Origin: Mesocentrotus franciscanus
Taxonomy: Eukaryota > Echinodermata > Echinoidea > Camarodonta > Strongylocentrotidae
Direction of reading: 5' to 3'
NCBI GenBank assembly: GCA_037976565.1
Contig: CP137671.1
Location: 12,147,669-12,211,668, forward strand
DNA: 64,000 nt
Made by a program: the position numbers and the translations under genes
Notes under the pieces: model-generated
What the model saw: only the letters and a program-made list of their open reading frames with translations
Databases searched by the model: none
What the model was told of the DNA's origin: nothing
Shown here: piece by piece, positions 34,311-46,100 of the stretch
Numbering within the stretch: position 1 is the stretch's first letter
Layout: each line of letters begins with the position of its first letter

Positions 34311-34958
34311 CAATCGAAGGATTAAGTGAGTAAATGATGAATCACGATCAGAACTATAATGTTTAAAGAAATAGAAAGAAAGAAATTCAAAAAATATGTT
34401 CTACTTTCTGGCCTGAGATTTCCAAGTACTGAACCAGTGTCGTTTGTAGGCGCTGTCATATTGGATTAGTCTACCGGTTCTGTAATTATAGTTTGATGGC
34501 CGAATTTTTCACGCTGGATCCATCCCGGCCGCTTTTATAGATGAAGAGCAGTTCTTTAACAAATTCAAAATTAGTAACAGGCATCAACCCGCAGCAGATG
34601 TTAGAGTACATGCAAATAGTGCCGGTGCCTGTAATGATAACACTTGCTGCCACTCGATGATGTCTATATGTTGAGGGTTAAATTGGGCGGGATTAGATTC
34701 CCTCTATCCCTCATCTTACATCAAAACGAGGAGCAACGTGGATACTTTCTCCCTAATTTGATGGATCAAAATTTTTGTGTAAACAAGTTTTTAACCGAAG
34801 GAGACGGCAATATTTTTCGTTCAATCGCACACCCTATAGAGAATTAACCAAACCTGACAAATTTATTCATCGACTTTTATCTCTTCGTCTTCATCTAGTT
34901 CCCTAAAGATTGCATCAAATGTTAAAGGATATAGGGGGAGATGAATTGAATGAAATAT
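34311..34958. other. Boundary between duplication units 1 and 2
   Basis: To about 34340 the sequence resembles the end of unit 3 (58470). From about 34535 it resembles 8565-9000 of unit 1. No gene is recognised; the frame at 34644-34847 matches a non-coding region of unit 1. Confidence 0.5.
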
Positions 34959-35594
34959 ACGTGCCTTCACGGTTATTTCATCGCAAAGCATGCCGGGACA
35001 GATTTCTAGTCCGGCAGTAGATTTTCACCTTCGTCGCGATCAGCTGTTCCATTGCCAACAACGGGATTTTTATCCTGTCGAATCAACATCATAATCTTGT
35101 ACAGGATCCGTTATTCTGCAGTGGATTTCTTTCATTCCAGTATAACTTGTACGGTTAGAAACCAAAGTTTGTGATTATGTATTTTTATGACGATCCTTCA
35201 AAAATAAAGCTGATAATACGAAGTAAAGTGGGCTAATGAGAGTGGGTTCCGCTGTATGAATTTATAGTCCCATATGTTCAAATGTGTGTGTGTGCAGTTT
35301 GCGTCGATGATTTGCCTTATTAAACTGCTAAACATTCGTGTTTTAGGTTGAAGGATCGTCATAAATAATACATAATCACAGACTTTGGTTTCTTACCGTA
35401 CAAATGATACTGGAATGAAAAAAATCACTGCAGAATGACGGATCCTGTACAAGATTATGAAGTCATGTTGATTCGACAGGATAAAAATCCCGTTGTTGGC
35501 AATGGAACAGCTGATCGCGGCGAAGGTGAAAATCTACTGCGTACTAGGAATCTGTCCCGGCATGCTTTGCGATGAAACAAGCGTGAAGGCACGT
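34959..35594. mobile_element. Large foldback element with ~240-bp arms
   Basis: Arms 34959-35200 and 35349-35594 are inverted copies that look over 90% identical by eye. Examples are ACGTGCCTTCACG with CGTGAAGGCACGT, CAAAGCATGCCGGGACAG with CTGTCCCGGCATGCTTTG, and GATCAGCTGTTCCATTGCC with GGCAATGGAACAGCTGATC. The loop is about 148 bases. It is absent from the matching place in unit 1 (about 9005), so it is a later insertion. It has no coding capacity. Confidence 0.9.
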
Positions 35595-36895
35595 ATTAAA
35601 GATGTGAGGGGGTAGAGGGCGTGTCACACATTACCACTAACTGTATAAAAGGAGGTTCACAAATCCAATTTATGCAAACTTAGATGCCTATGTTTATATA
35701 TTTATTGATATTTTGTTTAAAAGTGAGTTATGAAGGTCAACATTTAAACAAAAATGTTTTGAGTAGCATCGTCGACAAAATTGTATTGACAAATTTCAAA
35801 TCGATTCTGTGAATAAATTTCAAGACATGCGAGATCAAGAAAAGCCATACATTAGGATGTTCTCAGTGTGCCTAGAGATACAATATGGCAGTTATTTCCT
35901 TTGGGGAAAATGTACTGCCGCTCCTAATTAGATTTTTACAGAACAGCGACCACCCAACTTCCTTTAAAACATTATTCATGAGTGGGATTCCTGAATTATA
36001 AGATTATCCTATTGCACCAGCAGAGTAGACGTAAAGGTAGTCTTCTATTTAGTGTCAGGAGTGGGATAATCATACCTCAGACCGTTCAAGCAGACCTCGT
36101 AGTCAACGGTCCTCTCACTAATCAACCTGCGATGTATTTTACTGTTTTTGATCTTTGCATAACAATATCTACAGCTTTTGAAGGCAGCAAGGTGGGGCAT
36201 CGGCCAAACCATAATTGGCAACATTGCAAAAGAGCAGAGGGATGTAGACTAGATCGCAGCTCTTTTCCTGTCAGCGAGAAATATTCTTCTTCGGGGTTTA
36301 ACCCTGGACTAAATTGTCAAGTCAAGACACTTAATGACACGCAGTAGACGATGACTCTGTGATGATATCGACTTTGGCCCGCAATATTTAATTATGTACA
36401 GAAGTCTCGGTTTCTCTCGCTAATCTTGGAAACTATAGTGGGAAAATGTTGTTAGAATACCAACAAATCTGAAGTGGATTTCTCTTTGCATCGATCCAAC
36501 TATTTCAATCGATATCCCAACCAACACTTTTAGAAAGCGATAAATAGCAATTTGCCATTTTCTTTTTATTAGTAAATAAATAGCAAATAGCAAGAACAGT
36601 CAACATCGTTATGTCTGTATCGACTTTATATCTATTTCCTGTTTGTAATTTTCAACGAAATTCTATAAATTCGCCTATATCGTTGAAAGATTATTCGTAG
36701 TGTGCCTTAAATCATTATTTGGTACATGTATATAGAACTTTGCAATGAATTTGACTATAATTTCAATCTTTAATTCTATTTTGTCTAGGCCACCAGGGCC
36801 AATGTAGAAAGCAGTTTTGTAACTAACAATGCTACCCTGTTAATATAAAACTACCGATAAAATGTAATAATACATACCATTAATATTATTAAGCG
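35595..36895. other. Non-coding segment copied from unit 1
   Basis: 35600-35850 resembles 9050-9240, and 35860-36890 resembles 13520-14560. The join near 35860 skips about 4.3 kb of unit 1. The frame at 35982-36347 is a shared non-coding region with no motif. Confidence 0.55.
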
Positions 36896-38745
36896 ATGAT
36901 GCCAAACTCGTCCTTTCTAAGTGGAACGGACAACTCTGTATTTTGGAAGCATGTAGGTGAAGCTGAGGTTTTGAATTATCCTTTAAGTCTAGATATGAAG
37001 AGGGCCTTTGGTCATGACAATACACATGTACGATTGTTAACAGATGGTGCTGTTTACATATCAGGTCCCCTGGTATATATCTTTACTTGATCTTTAGAAC
37101 GTTCAAAGGTGCCAGATAAGATGAAAATAGCGAAAGATACACCTATTCACAAAAAGAGACCAAAAGATGAACTAGGAAATTACTATTAACTGATTTCGGT
37201 TATGCCAGTGTTAGCTTAAGTCTTTGAAATAACGGACGGCCGATTAATTTAGAATCAAATGATTTTTTTTTTTTTACCATCATCAATATGGATTTCTTTA
37301 AAGAATACAGCACAAACTTATCATTGATAAACTTGTCCAAATCTATTTTAAAATCAATAGATGAGGGTAAGGCTACACTTGGATGTTCTTCTTCAAATAG
37401 GCGTTAGATACCGTTGATCATGAAGAATGATACATAAACTCTCTCACTATGGATTACGGGGTCTTCCTTTAAAAGGGTATTTGAAGACAACCCAGACGAC
37501 AGGTACCAGTATGTTCAGTATGGAGAAATTGTATCAAGGAAAATGAAAATCAGATGTGGTGTTCCTCAAGGTGCAGTTTTAGGACCGACATTGTTCTTAC
37601 TCTATATAAATGATCACCCATCCGTTTCTGATTATTTCAATTTCAGATTATTTGCAGATGACTCTAATTTATTTTATACCTTCCAAGCAAATTTCGTAGA
37701 AATAGATGTTAATTAAGTAGATGTAAAGAAAATACATGAATGGTGCATAGCAAATAGACTTTCAACTCAATGGGAAAAAAATAGTTTTTGGAAGTAGAAG
37801 GGAAAAAATTAGATTATCTGGTAAACTGGAAATAACCGGAGAGGAAAATGGAGATGTTGATGAAGCAACCTTGTAGGTATTACAATTGATTAACATCTCA
37901 TTTGGTACAGTCACATTCGAAACGTTAATTCATGTAAACGTAAAAGAGGTGGAATTATATTCCGGTTGCATAATTTTGTCCTAAAATGTGTATTATTATA
38001 TAAGGCTTTCATAGAGCCACATCTCACGCATGGAATCGCGGTGTGGGGGACGGGGTACGTACAAGAGTAACTTAAGTAGTATATTGTATATCCCCCCAGA
38101 ATGGTAGTGCGCGCCATCACATTACGTCACTGGTAGGCTCATAATCGCTCTCTATTTCAAGATCTAAAAGTCCTCAATTTTCTTTTTATATGCACTACTT
38201 ATGATCTGAGTGATAATGACTTAATACCCCACTCTTTGTTAGATTGTTGTGATACAATACAACACTAATATCCAACAAGACAAGAAGAAGGTCGACATGC
38301 ACATCCGAGTACCAACATTAGGGACTACTCATGTCCACTTTTCTCTTTCCTTTCTAGGAAGTTATTCATGGAATAGAATACCAAGTGATACCAAATTAAG
38401 AACATCCAAAAAGAAGTTTCAGGCATTCACTTACACACATCTTTTATTATGTTTTAAACTAATTGTATATTGTTCTGTATGGTTTAAAACACCGTGTAAC
38501 TGACTTGTTATGGTTGTATTTTGTGTTTTGTGATTTAAAATTCAACGTCTAGTATTTTGTAAAATTTCGTAGCTCGACTAGCACATGCGCTATTTACTGG
38601 TCCCATTTATCATTCTTTAGCATATATTTTGATCTGTAATGTTTCTTTACTATTGTAAATGCATACTGAGTACACATATTGTACTTGTATTGGTGAATGA
38701 ATAAATAGATATAAATAAATAAATAGATGAATAAATAAATCCTCC
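36896..38745 (+). pseudogene. LINE remnant with RT domain, copy 2
   Basis: Second copy of the LINE at 16300-18075. It shows FGHDNTHVRLL, then CGVPQGAVLGPTLFLLYIN and LFADDSNLF at about 37556-37672, where the PQG box is better kept than in copy 1. The C-terminal LGTTHVHFSLSFLGS and WNRIPSD motifs lie at 38310-38380, and the AAATAG-type tail at 38694-38742. Stops are frequent, so it is dead. Confidence 0.8.
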
Positions 38746-40008
38746 GTAAAACTGGGGGGTGGTTAGGTCAGCCGCGATTTTATTTTCCGTGGATCTTTAT
38801 CGTATGCTGGGTAAGCCACTGGTGGGTGCTTATGACAGGAGTGTTTATCTTTCAGTAGAAGTAATTACTAAATATCACCGCGATGACCCGATTCATTATG
38901 AATGTACGATCTTCTCTCCTCCTCCATTATTTGCATAGGTAATGCCCACCCCACGTCCTGCCACACGCAACTGAGCCAAACTGTCCTTAAAAAGCGTAAT
39001 AAATCTCTCATTTTCATATCTATATGACGGCACCGTCTCACAACTATGACCTGAATGTATATATTCATGTCAAATAATTGATTGGCTCTTTTAAAGAACT
39101 TAATTGCAGATTGATACGTTCATTTATCTTATCGGAAACGTGCAGGTTTATGAAAGGTAATTACTTGGATCAGAATTTTTTTCTATTGACGCCTCCATAA
39201 TTACTCTTTATTCTGTAGTGGCGTAGCATGGGTTAAGAAGACAGAGTGGGGACGCTGGTCTGATTCGATGGATGAAATTCAAATTGACAAAAGCCAATGA
39301 TTGAGGGCAGGTTGTGGGATGTGGCCATAACGTCTTTTTACGTCCCTTTCCGCCTCTTCCTTCTCTCTCTCTCTCCCTCTTTCTCTTAAACTCTGTTTCT
39401 CTCTCTCTCTCTTTCCCTTTCCCCTCTCTCTCTCTCTCTTCGTTATTAGATTGAGGGCACGTGGCCCCTGCCCTCCTTAGCTAAACCTATGTTATCCTGT
39501 GATCATTGTCAACCAGGCTGTATGTATTTTGCCATGCGCAGTCTTATTCTAGTTTGATCAGGATTTTCTATCATATAATATATAAACCATGATTTGAGAA
39601 TAGTTCGGGTAATTGGTGATCATAAATGCAGACTTCAGGAGAGGATGATATATTGTTATTGGATACTTTTAGAGCACTCATATCCACAACGCAAGGTGCT
39701 CAAGGCGCTCCTATATTACCCGGGCTCTCGCTAGGCTACCACAGAATTCAAGGAATTTCTATCAACTGGCACCTATTCAACACCTGGATGGAGAGTGTCC
39801 AATGTAGATTGATGCCTTTCCACAGACACTAATGCCGACAATTGGTCTGTATACTCAAATAAAACAAAACGGGAACTTTTCCCTCAATGTGGAATAATGT
39901 CTGGGATTCATCAATATAATGCTCGGAATCATATGTGATTGACTGACTGATTGCATTAATTGTTGACATTGTGGAATTAGACAATAGACAGCGATACAAT
40001 ATCAGAAA
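38746..40008. other. Non-coding segment copied from unit 1
   Basis: Matches 18076-19650 without the hAT-like element. A long CT microsatellite lies at 39360-39442 and a minus-strand SINE fragment at 39755-39840. Confidence 0.6.
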
Positions 40009-41008
40009 ATGGCAGATTTGGAATCACTTAGGAATGAATCGGCAAGGGAAGCTGGACACCTAGATCCTAAAACAATGCTTTTCCTTATGTTATCACTTGT
40101 TCTCTCCTCTCTTTTAAATGGAACTGTAATGATTGTCATCTATCATCAGCAAAATCTTCAAGATTACATGCGAGTTCTCTACCAGATTTTGGCAGCATCA
40201 GATTTGATCTTGGGAATAACCTGGAGTCTTTGGAGCATGCTCTGGTTTTTGTTCAATGACCCCAGGACATGCTCGGTCGTTAGTATGGTTTTCACATACC
40301 CGACTCTCGTTGCGAACTGGTCCGTCACGGCATGCCTTTGCGGTATCAGCTTCAACCTCTATCTCCTAGTCACAAGGCCTCTCCGCTATCACACAATCAG
40401 AAAAAGATTCTATTGTATACTTGCAGGCACTTATTTCATTATAGTGCCGGCTTGTGGACTCGCGTTTCCGGTCCCAGAATCACCCTTAATCATCCACCTC
40501 ATAAAGCAATGTCAAAGTCAGCTAATGCCGCAAAATTCGGTGGCGAGGATCGCCTATGCTTATAAAGCTTTCCCTATATGCGCAACGTTGTCTTTACAAC
40601 CGTCATTTATGTCAAGTTACTGTTCATTGCAAGGCAGAAAGCAAACGAGGTTGTGAACGTAGAAAGACCCCGCGATAACGTCGCCGAAAATGTGGGGATG
40701 GACCAAAACTTGCTCAGCCGCAGAATCGAGCAGACCTGAATATTGGTTGCATCGCGGTACGTCGACAGAGGAGACGATTCAAAGGATTGGTTACGATTCT
40801 CCTTTTAACGTGTTCTTTCTGTATCACATGGATACCTTTCCTTTTCATTAAAATCAACATGAATACCACATTGGCGACTATGATATAATTGTTCTCGTTG
40901 AGTTACACTTGGATACAGCCCATCGTGTACTTGTTGACGAATCCTGAAGCAAGGAGGCTATTTTTGCAGTTTGTACGGTGTTGCCGAGCTAATGAGCCAT
41001 TCAACTGA
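40009..41008 (+). pseudogene. Rhodopsin-type GPCR pseudogene, subfamily A, full length
   Basis: Starts at ATG with MADLESLRNES (an NES glycosylation site) and reads through TM1 (LSSLLNGTVMIVIYH), TM2 (AASDLILGITWS), TM3 ending SFNLYLLVTRPLRY, TM4 and into TM5. A one-base deletion near 40592 shifts the frame. The next frame carries FTTVIYVKLLFIARQK, until a second one-base loss near 40707. TM6 (SFCITWIPFLF) follows, then a TAA at 40886. The in-phase TM7, YTWIQPIVYLLTNPEARR, runs to TGA at 41006-41008. Two codons are also missing after PLRYHTI relative to the copy at 19651. Its intact start shows that the ACG at 19651 is a later loss. Confidence 0.9.
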
Positions 41009-41085
41009 AGTAATAGAATTTTGAATTGTTTGAAAGCGTTGTGATCGTTGCAAAAAACAATTTGGTACATGGCGGAAAGTCTTAA

Positions 41086-41370
41086 AGCCCCTCTAAAATG
41101 CTGGGAGCCCCAAATTCGCCAAAAATTTGATGGCAAAATTTCACTTTAATTGTATCATAATGGGAAGGAGGGTGTCATTTAAGACACAATTCTGCAAGAT
41201 TTTCCCCACCCCAAAAAAATGGGTGTTTTAAGACAAATATTGATAAAGAATACATATTTAGGTTTTTATGTTGTACGCAGAAAACCTAAATGTTGTATTC
41301 ATTTATCAATATTCGACTTCAAACACATTTGCTTTAAAAATCCTTGCAGAAATGTGTCTTCAATGACATT
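41086..41370. mobile_element. Foldback element, copy 2, right arm truncated
   Basis: Copy of 20576-20924 beginning TTAA-AGCCCCTC. It keeps the left arm and the centre, but the outer part of the right arm is lost. At about 41370 it joins sequence that matches 21125 in unit 1, so a deletion of about 275 bases removed the rest. Confidence 0.7.
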
Positions 41371-42186
41371 AAAGCCAATTTGGAAGCAGCGGCAAATTTC
41401 CCTGTATTGTCGGATTGATGTTTGAATGGCATGGATGTTGATGTAAAGTTTAGTGAAAAGAATGGCAGAATATATTAAATTTGTACACCAGTCTATGGGT
41501 AATTTTAAAAATAGCATTATTTGAACACATTTGTACACAGGTCTATGGGAAAACCAGTGAGTGGCATATACTGGCATAGTATTTATTTGTATTTTGTATT
41601 TCATTTATTTAATCACGGTTAAAAAGCCTGCTATCTGCTAGAAGCTGCTTTTCAGCAATACCGTGCATGACAATAATTGAACTCAACAAATAAACGGATA
41701 CAAACATTATTGTACAAAAGAAATCACAACAATTATCATAACAACATAATAAGATGAAAACAAACAGGATGAATTAAACATTACTTGGATAACAGAAACA
41801 ATGAAGGGGTGTATTATTTAAGAGAGTGATATAAAACGTGCGAATGCTGCCAGGCTATTTTCTAATAGGATGTTTGCCGGTAGGTTATTGAAAAGTTTAG
41901 AGGCTGAGTAGAGGGGCTCTCTGAGGTAATTTGTATGTGGCCGTGGCAGTTGAATTTGGCAATTGATAATACGTAACAGGTAGTTGTGTGATTTAAGATA
42001 TGATCACTTAACGCAGTTTTTTTTAGCGTCAAAGTTTTATGAAACGTGATGTTGCCGCTGCTTCCAAATTTGCCGCAAAGGAAATATTCGACGCACGGCA
42101 CCCTACATATTTTATTGTTAAATACATTTGTAGTAGTAATGATGATGATAATAATGATATTAATAATGATACAAATAATACATATG
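41371..42186. other. Non-coding, copied from unit 1, up to the gap
   Basis: Matches 21125-21720, plus about 165 bases (41880-42045) not seen in unit 1. It ends in an AAT/GAT-rich tract directly at the gap. Confidence 0.5.
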
Positions 42187-42686
42187 NNNNNNNNNNNNNN
42201 NNNNNNNNNNNNNNNNNNNNNNNNNNNNNNNNNNNNNNNNNNNNNNNNNNNNNNNNNNNNNNNNNNNNNNNNNNNNNNNNNNNNNNNNNNNNNNNNNNNN
42301 NNNNNNNNNNNNNNNNNNNNNNNNNNNNNNNNNNNNNNNNNNNNNNNNNNNNNNNNNNNNNNNNNNNNNNNNNNNNNNNNNNNNNNNNNNNNNNNNNNNN
42401 NNNNNNNNNNNNNNNNNNNNNNNNNNNNNNNNNNNNNNNNNNNNNNNNNNNNNNNNNNNNNNNNNNNNNNNNNNNNNNNNNNNNNNNNNNNNNNNNNNNN
42501 NNNNNNNNNNNNNNNNNNNNNNNNNNNNNNNNNNNNNNNNNNNNNNNNNNNNNNNNNNNNNNNNNNNNNNNNNNNNNNNNNNNNNNNNNNNNNNNNNNNN
42601 NNNNNNNNNNNNNNNNNNNNNNNNNNNNNNNNNNNNNNNNNNNNNNNNNNNNNNNNNNNNNNNNNNNNNNNNNNNNNNNNNNNNNN
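42187..42686. other. Assembly gap (500 N)
   Basis: Exactly 500 unknown bases, which looks like a placeholder length. Unit 1 has about 565 bases between the same flanks (21720 to 22287). The hidden part should include the upstream region and the first codons of the receptor at 42687. Confidence 0.95.
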
Positions 42687-42835
42687 AACCCTTGACCCCG
42701 AAAATGCCATCTTCTACATGTTAACTATTGTTCTTTCGGTCATTTCCCATGGACTTGTATTGTTCGTACGTCGCCATCAAAAGGAGCTCCACGATAACAT
42801 GCGAGTTCTCTACCAGATCTTGGCAACATCCATTT
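42687..42835 (+). pseudogene. GPCR fragment, subfamily B, truncated after TM2 start
   Basis: The first readable codons after the gap give TLDPENAIFYMLTIVLSVIS, TM1, RRHQKELHDNMRVLY and ILATS, nearly identical to 22236-23012. At about 42831-42836 the sequence jumps to what is the 3' flank of that gene (CATGGTTTGTTGATCTC, 23392). A deletion of about 950 bases removed TM2 to TM7. Confidence 0.9.
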
Positions 42836-45070
42836 TTCATGGTTTGTTGATCTCTTGTCAACTGATAATGAGTAAGACAAAGTTACTATCTCGAAGTCGT
42901 AACAACTACCAAACTGGGTCTATGGTGAAATCTTTTGCATTTTTTGTATAACAAGTGTGTGACCCTAAGCCAAACACATCCAGTCATACCAACATATTAA
43001 ACAAGTAATACTTGTATACCAAGTAATAACATTTAACTTGTTATATGTATATACGAAGAGGGAAGTTGCATAACATTATACATGAAGTTGAAGAATTGAT
43101 ACATCATTATAGCCTGATGGTGATGGCTGATAAATTACAAGCCCTATCATGTATAGTCGAAAAAATATTTCGAAATTTCAGCCAATGTTTAAATTAGCTT
43201 TACGTTTCATGTTTATATTACGCCATCATCTCTTCAGTTGATCTAATCATTGAAGCTATGACGAATTTCAAGATGAAGAAGAAACTTTTCACAATTACAA
43301 ATTTTACGAAGTTTTAAAAAGATGTTTTCACTTTGTCTCCTGGTCAATCAATTCTTTTAGTTCTCAATCCAGCTATACCATGTATACTGGAGTATGTTTT
43401 AACAGTTTCTCTGCTGATTTTCACATGGTATTTTACATGTATTTTGTCATTTTAGAGCTTATACTCTTTGCTTTGAGGAGATACCAATGGTTTCTCACTT
43501 GAGAATATTTTTTTTTAATTCAAGGTGTTACATATTTACTTCTGGCTGGAAATGTAATGATATTGTAATCATAATATTTCCTTTTTTTTTTTACTGTTCC
43601 ATCGAGAGGCGATGTCATACATGTTTTGTATTACAATGGATTAACCATGATGGTCTATTATCTCAGTGCTCGAGTCAACGCTTTCAATATAATTTATGTA
43701 TCTATCACACCAATACCACCACTCAATATGCTCTCTTTTTTTTTAAGTAAACAAGTAACTCTTGATAAATTATAATAACAACGTTCATAATATATTTCTG
43801 GCAGGAAATGTAATGATATTGTAATCAGTATCCTTTTTCCTATTTGTTTTTACTGTATCATCGAATGGCGGTGTCATACATGTTTTATATCATAATGGAT
43901 AAACCCTGTTGGTTTATTATCTCAGTGCTCGATTCGATGCTATTAATATAATTTATGTATCTATCACACCAATACTAGCCCTCAGAATGCTTTTTGTTTT
44001 AAGTGAACAAGTAACTCAAGATAAATTTTGATAACAATAACGTTCATAATGCGCCATCGTTTTAGTAAACTATTCTAACGGAAAATAAAACCTATCCGTC
44101 TACTATTTAATCGGTCCGGTCGATGCCTTTAACATCATTAATGCATCTAATATAACAATACTACTATTCAGACCGCTATATCTATTGATCTTTTGATAGG
44201 GCCAGAGACGAATCCATTATTTTCTAAGGGGGCACAGTGCAAGCAAAATATTTGACAAGAAGAATGAAAAGTAAAGTGTTACCACATATTTCTGTGCCTT
44301 TCGGGTCGAAAATTGAAGGTCTCCCGGAAAACTTTCAGAAGGTTCGCTAGACCGACATTTAGGGTCATCGTGGGCTGTAGCCGTGTCCAACATTAGCATA
44401 TTTTCTTCCTGACATGTCATTTTTTTTAAATCTGAAAAGGACATTTTCAAAAAACTCCTTTGATTTGAATCAGTGAACGTCGAATTTCAAGCATATAGAT
44501 AATAAAAAGAATAGGGAATGCTTCATCAATTCTTTAATTCAGTATTAAGATCGGTACTATCCTTTTTAAGATCAAACATTGATTTTAATTAATGCAACGG
44601 ACGCTGTTCCCAATCCAAATTAGATTAAATATTTGGAAAGGCGGGTCAATTACATGACCATGCGTATCTTATATCACAGTTGATTATGCCAATTGGTCCC
44701 TTATATAAACGCTTACCTTGATGCTCATAAATGATATATGGGTAATTCCACTCAGAATTCTCAATTATTGAATTGCTAATCAAATAGTCAATCAATCTGT
44801 CCGAAGTTAAATCGCTCAGTATCGTGAACAGATCATGACGTACACAATTATGAGCAATGTCATATTAAGCTTGAGGCGGCACAAACACGAAATTGAATTC
44901 GAACTGCAGCACGATACATTGTTCCAGGATTTCGTTAAGATTGGTGTGCTTCTAAATTTCTTCTGACGCTTTCGATTTTTGTTTATGTGAAAGTACGCTA
45001 TCAACAAGTCAACACTCATTTCATTTTGAACAAGACTGTGATAGGATTGCATCAAGCACCGTTCTAAAAC
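42836..45070. other. 5' flank of the third receptor in unit 2, with direct repeats
   Basis: Copy of 23388-27776 with internal deletions. The GGAAATGTAATGAT...GTGCTCGAG repeat occurs twice (43540-43785 and 43790-44050). A CGGTCT/AGACCG block lies at 44270-44440. About 510 bases before 44946 are present here and in unit 3 but missing in unit 1. No coding sequence is seen. Confidence 0.6.
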
Positions 45071-46100
45071 ATGGCAACTTCATCATCTGAAGCGGAAAAG
45101 GCGACCGGCAACATCGTAGGACCCCTTCGTGATAATGAAGTTTTGCTGTTGTTCTTTTACGCTGTAACGATTGCACTGTCCGTATGTTTCAACTGCATCG
45201 TACTAGTCGTCATCCATCACCAGAAAGAGCTTCAAGACTACATGAAAATCCTTTACAAAATTCTGGCAACGTCTAACCTTATCTTGAGCATCAGTTGGAG
45301 CATCTGGGGTATCTTATGGCTGTTGTCCGCCAGGGATAGTGATGAACAGACTTGTAGAGTCATTAATATGATTTTTCCTTTCGTATATTACACTTCCCTT
45401 CATCCGTGATGATCTGTTTGTGTGGCATCGGTTTAAACCTCTTCTTCTGGTGACAAAGCCGCTGAGATATCACGCGATCCTCACCAGGAAACGGTTTCTC
45501 TTTTCATTAGCATCCATGTACCTTCTGACCTTCCTGGCGCATGGAATTTATCTTCCTTTTCCCAATTCTCCATTCGAGAGACACATAACTGAAAATTGCC
45601 TCGGTCGTCAAACCCATTCATGGACGTCAATAGTGGACAAATTCTACAACGTTTTTCCTGTATGTGTAACTCTGATCTTCACCACACTGATTTACGTTCG
45701 TTTGCTCCTTATCGTGCGTCAGAAGATGAAAGCGGTTGCCAATAATTTAAGAATTGTCCCACTTAACAGCACTGTCAAGGAAGTTGGTGTCGAAGATGGT
45801 GGTGGTGGTGATGGTTGTCAAGTACTTGATCAGCCGCAGAATGGGATCGGTGTAAACACTGATGAAAACCTAGATCGTCCACCACAAGCGCGGTTGAAAG
45901 GGTTCAAAACGGTCATTCTGATAACGGGGTCTTTCTACATCGTGTGGATACCATACATTATTCTCTACACAAGCACAAATGCCTACTACATCCTGGACTG
46001 TGTTTCAGAAAGCAGCACGTGGGTTCAGCCAATAATTTATCTGCTCACCAACCCCGAAGCCAGAAAACTATGCTGGAATTTTTTCCGTTTTAACAAATAG
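45071..46100 (+). pseudogene. Rhodopsin-type GPCR, subfamily C, two single-base deletions
   Basis: The ATG and the first 110 codons match the intact copies: N41-type TM1, ATSNLIL in TM2, CRVINMIF in TM3. Near 45400 one base is missing (CTTCATCCG against CTTTCATCG), which leads to a TGA within three codons. Near 45442 a second base is missing. From there the frame reads on through LLVTKPLRYHAIL, TM4, TM5, the Gly-rich third loop, TM6 (SFYIVWIPYIILY), QPIIYLLTNPEARK and a TAG at 46098-46100, with no further damage. The TM2 aspartate is asparagine (SNL for SDL). The rest is so well preserved that inactivation must be recent, or the indels are sequence errors. Confidence 0.88.

Larger units (their letters stand above)
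8560..34340 (+). repeat. Segmental duplication unit 1
   Basis: This is the longest copy of a tandem unit. In order it holds receptor loci 12263, 14712, 19651, 22236 and 27777, two LINE segments, an antisense LINE, a mariner-like element and a TTGATTGG tract. Landmarks recur in the same order in unit 2: 8600 with 34570, 13520 with 35860, 16310 with 36945, 18110 with 38750, 19651 with 40009, 22287 with 42687, 27777 with 45071 and 29323 with 46282. Unit 2 lacks 9240-13510 and about 14560-16290 of unit 1. Edges are approximate because alignment was by eye. Confidence 0.75.

Noticed and set aside
41862..42951. Long open frames of 218-301 codons across 42 kb
   Set aside because: They consist mostly of unknown bases in the assembly gap. 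Only the short receptor part after 42687 is real.
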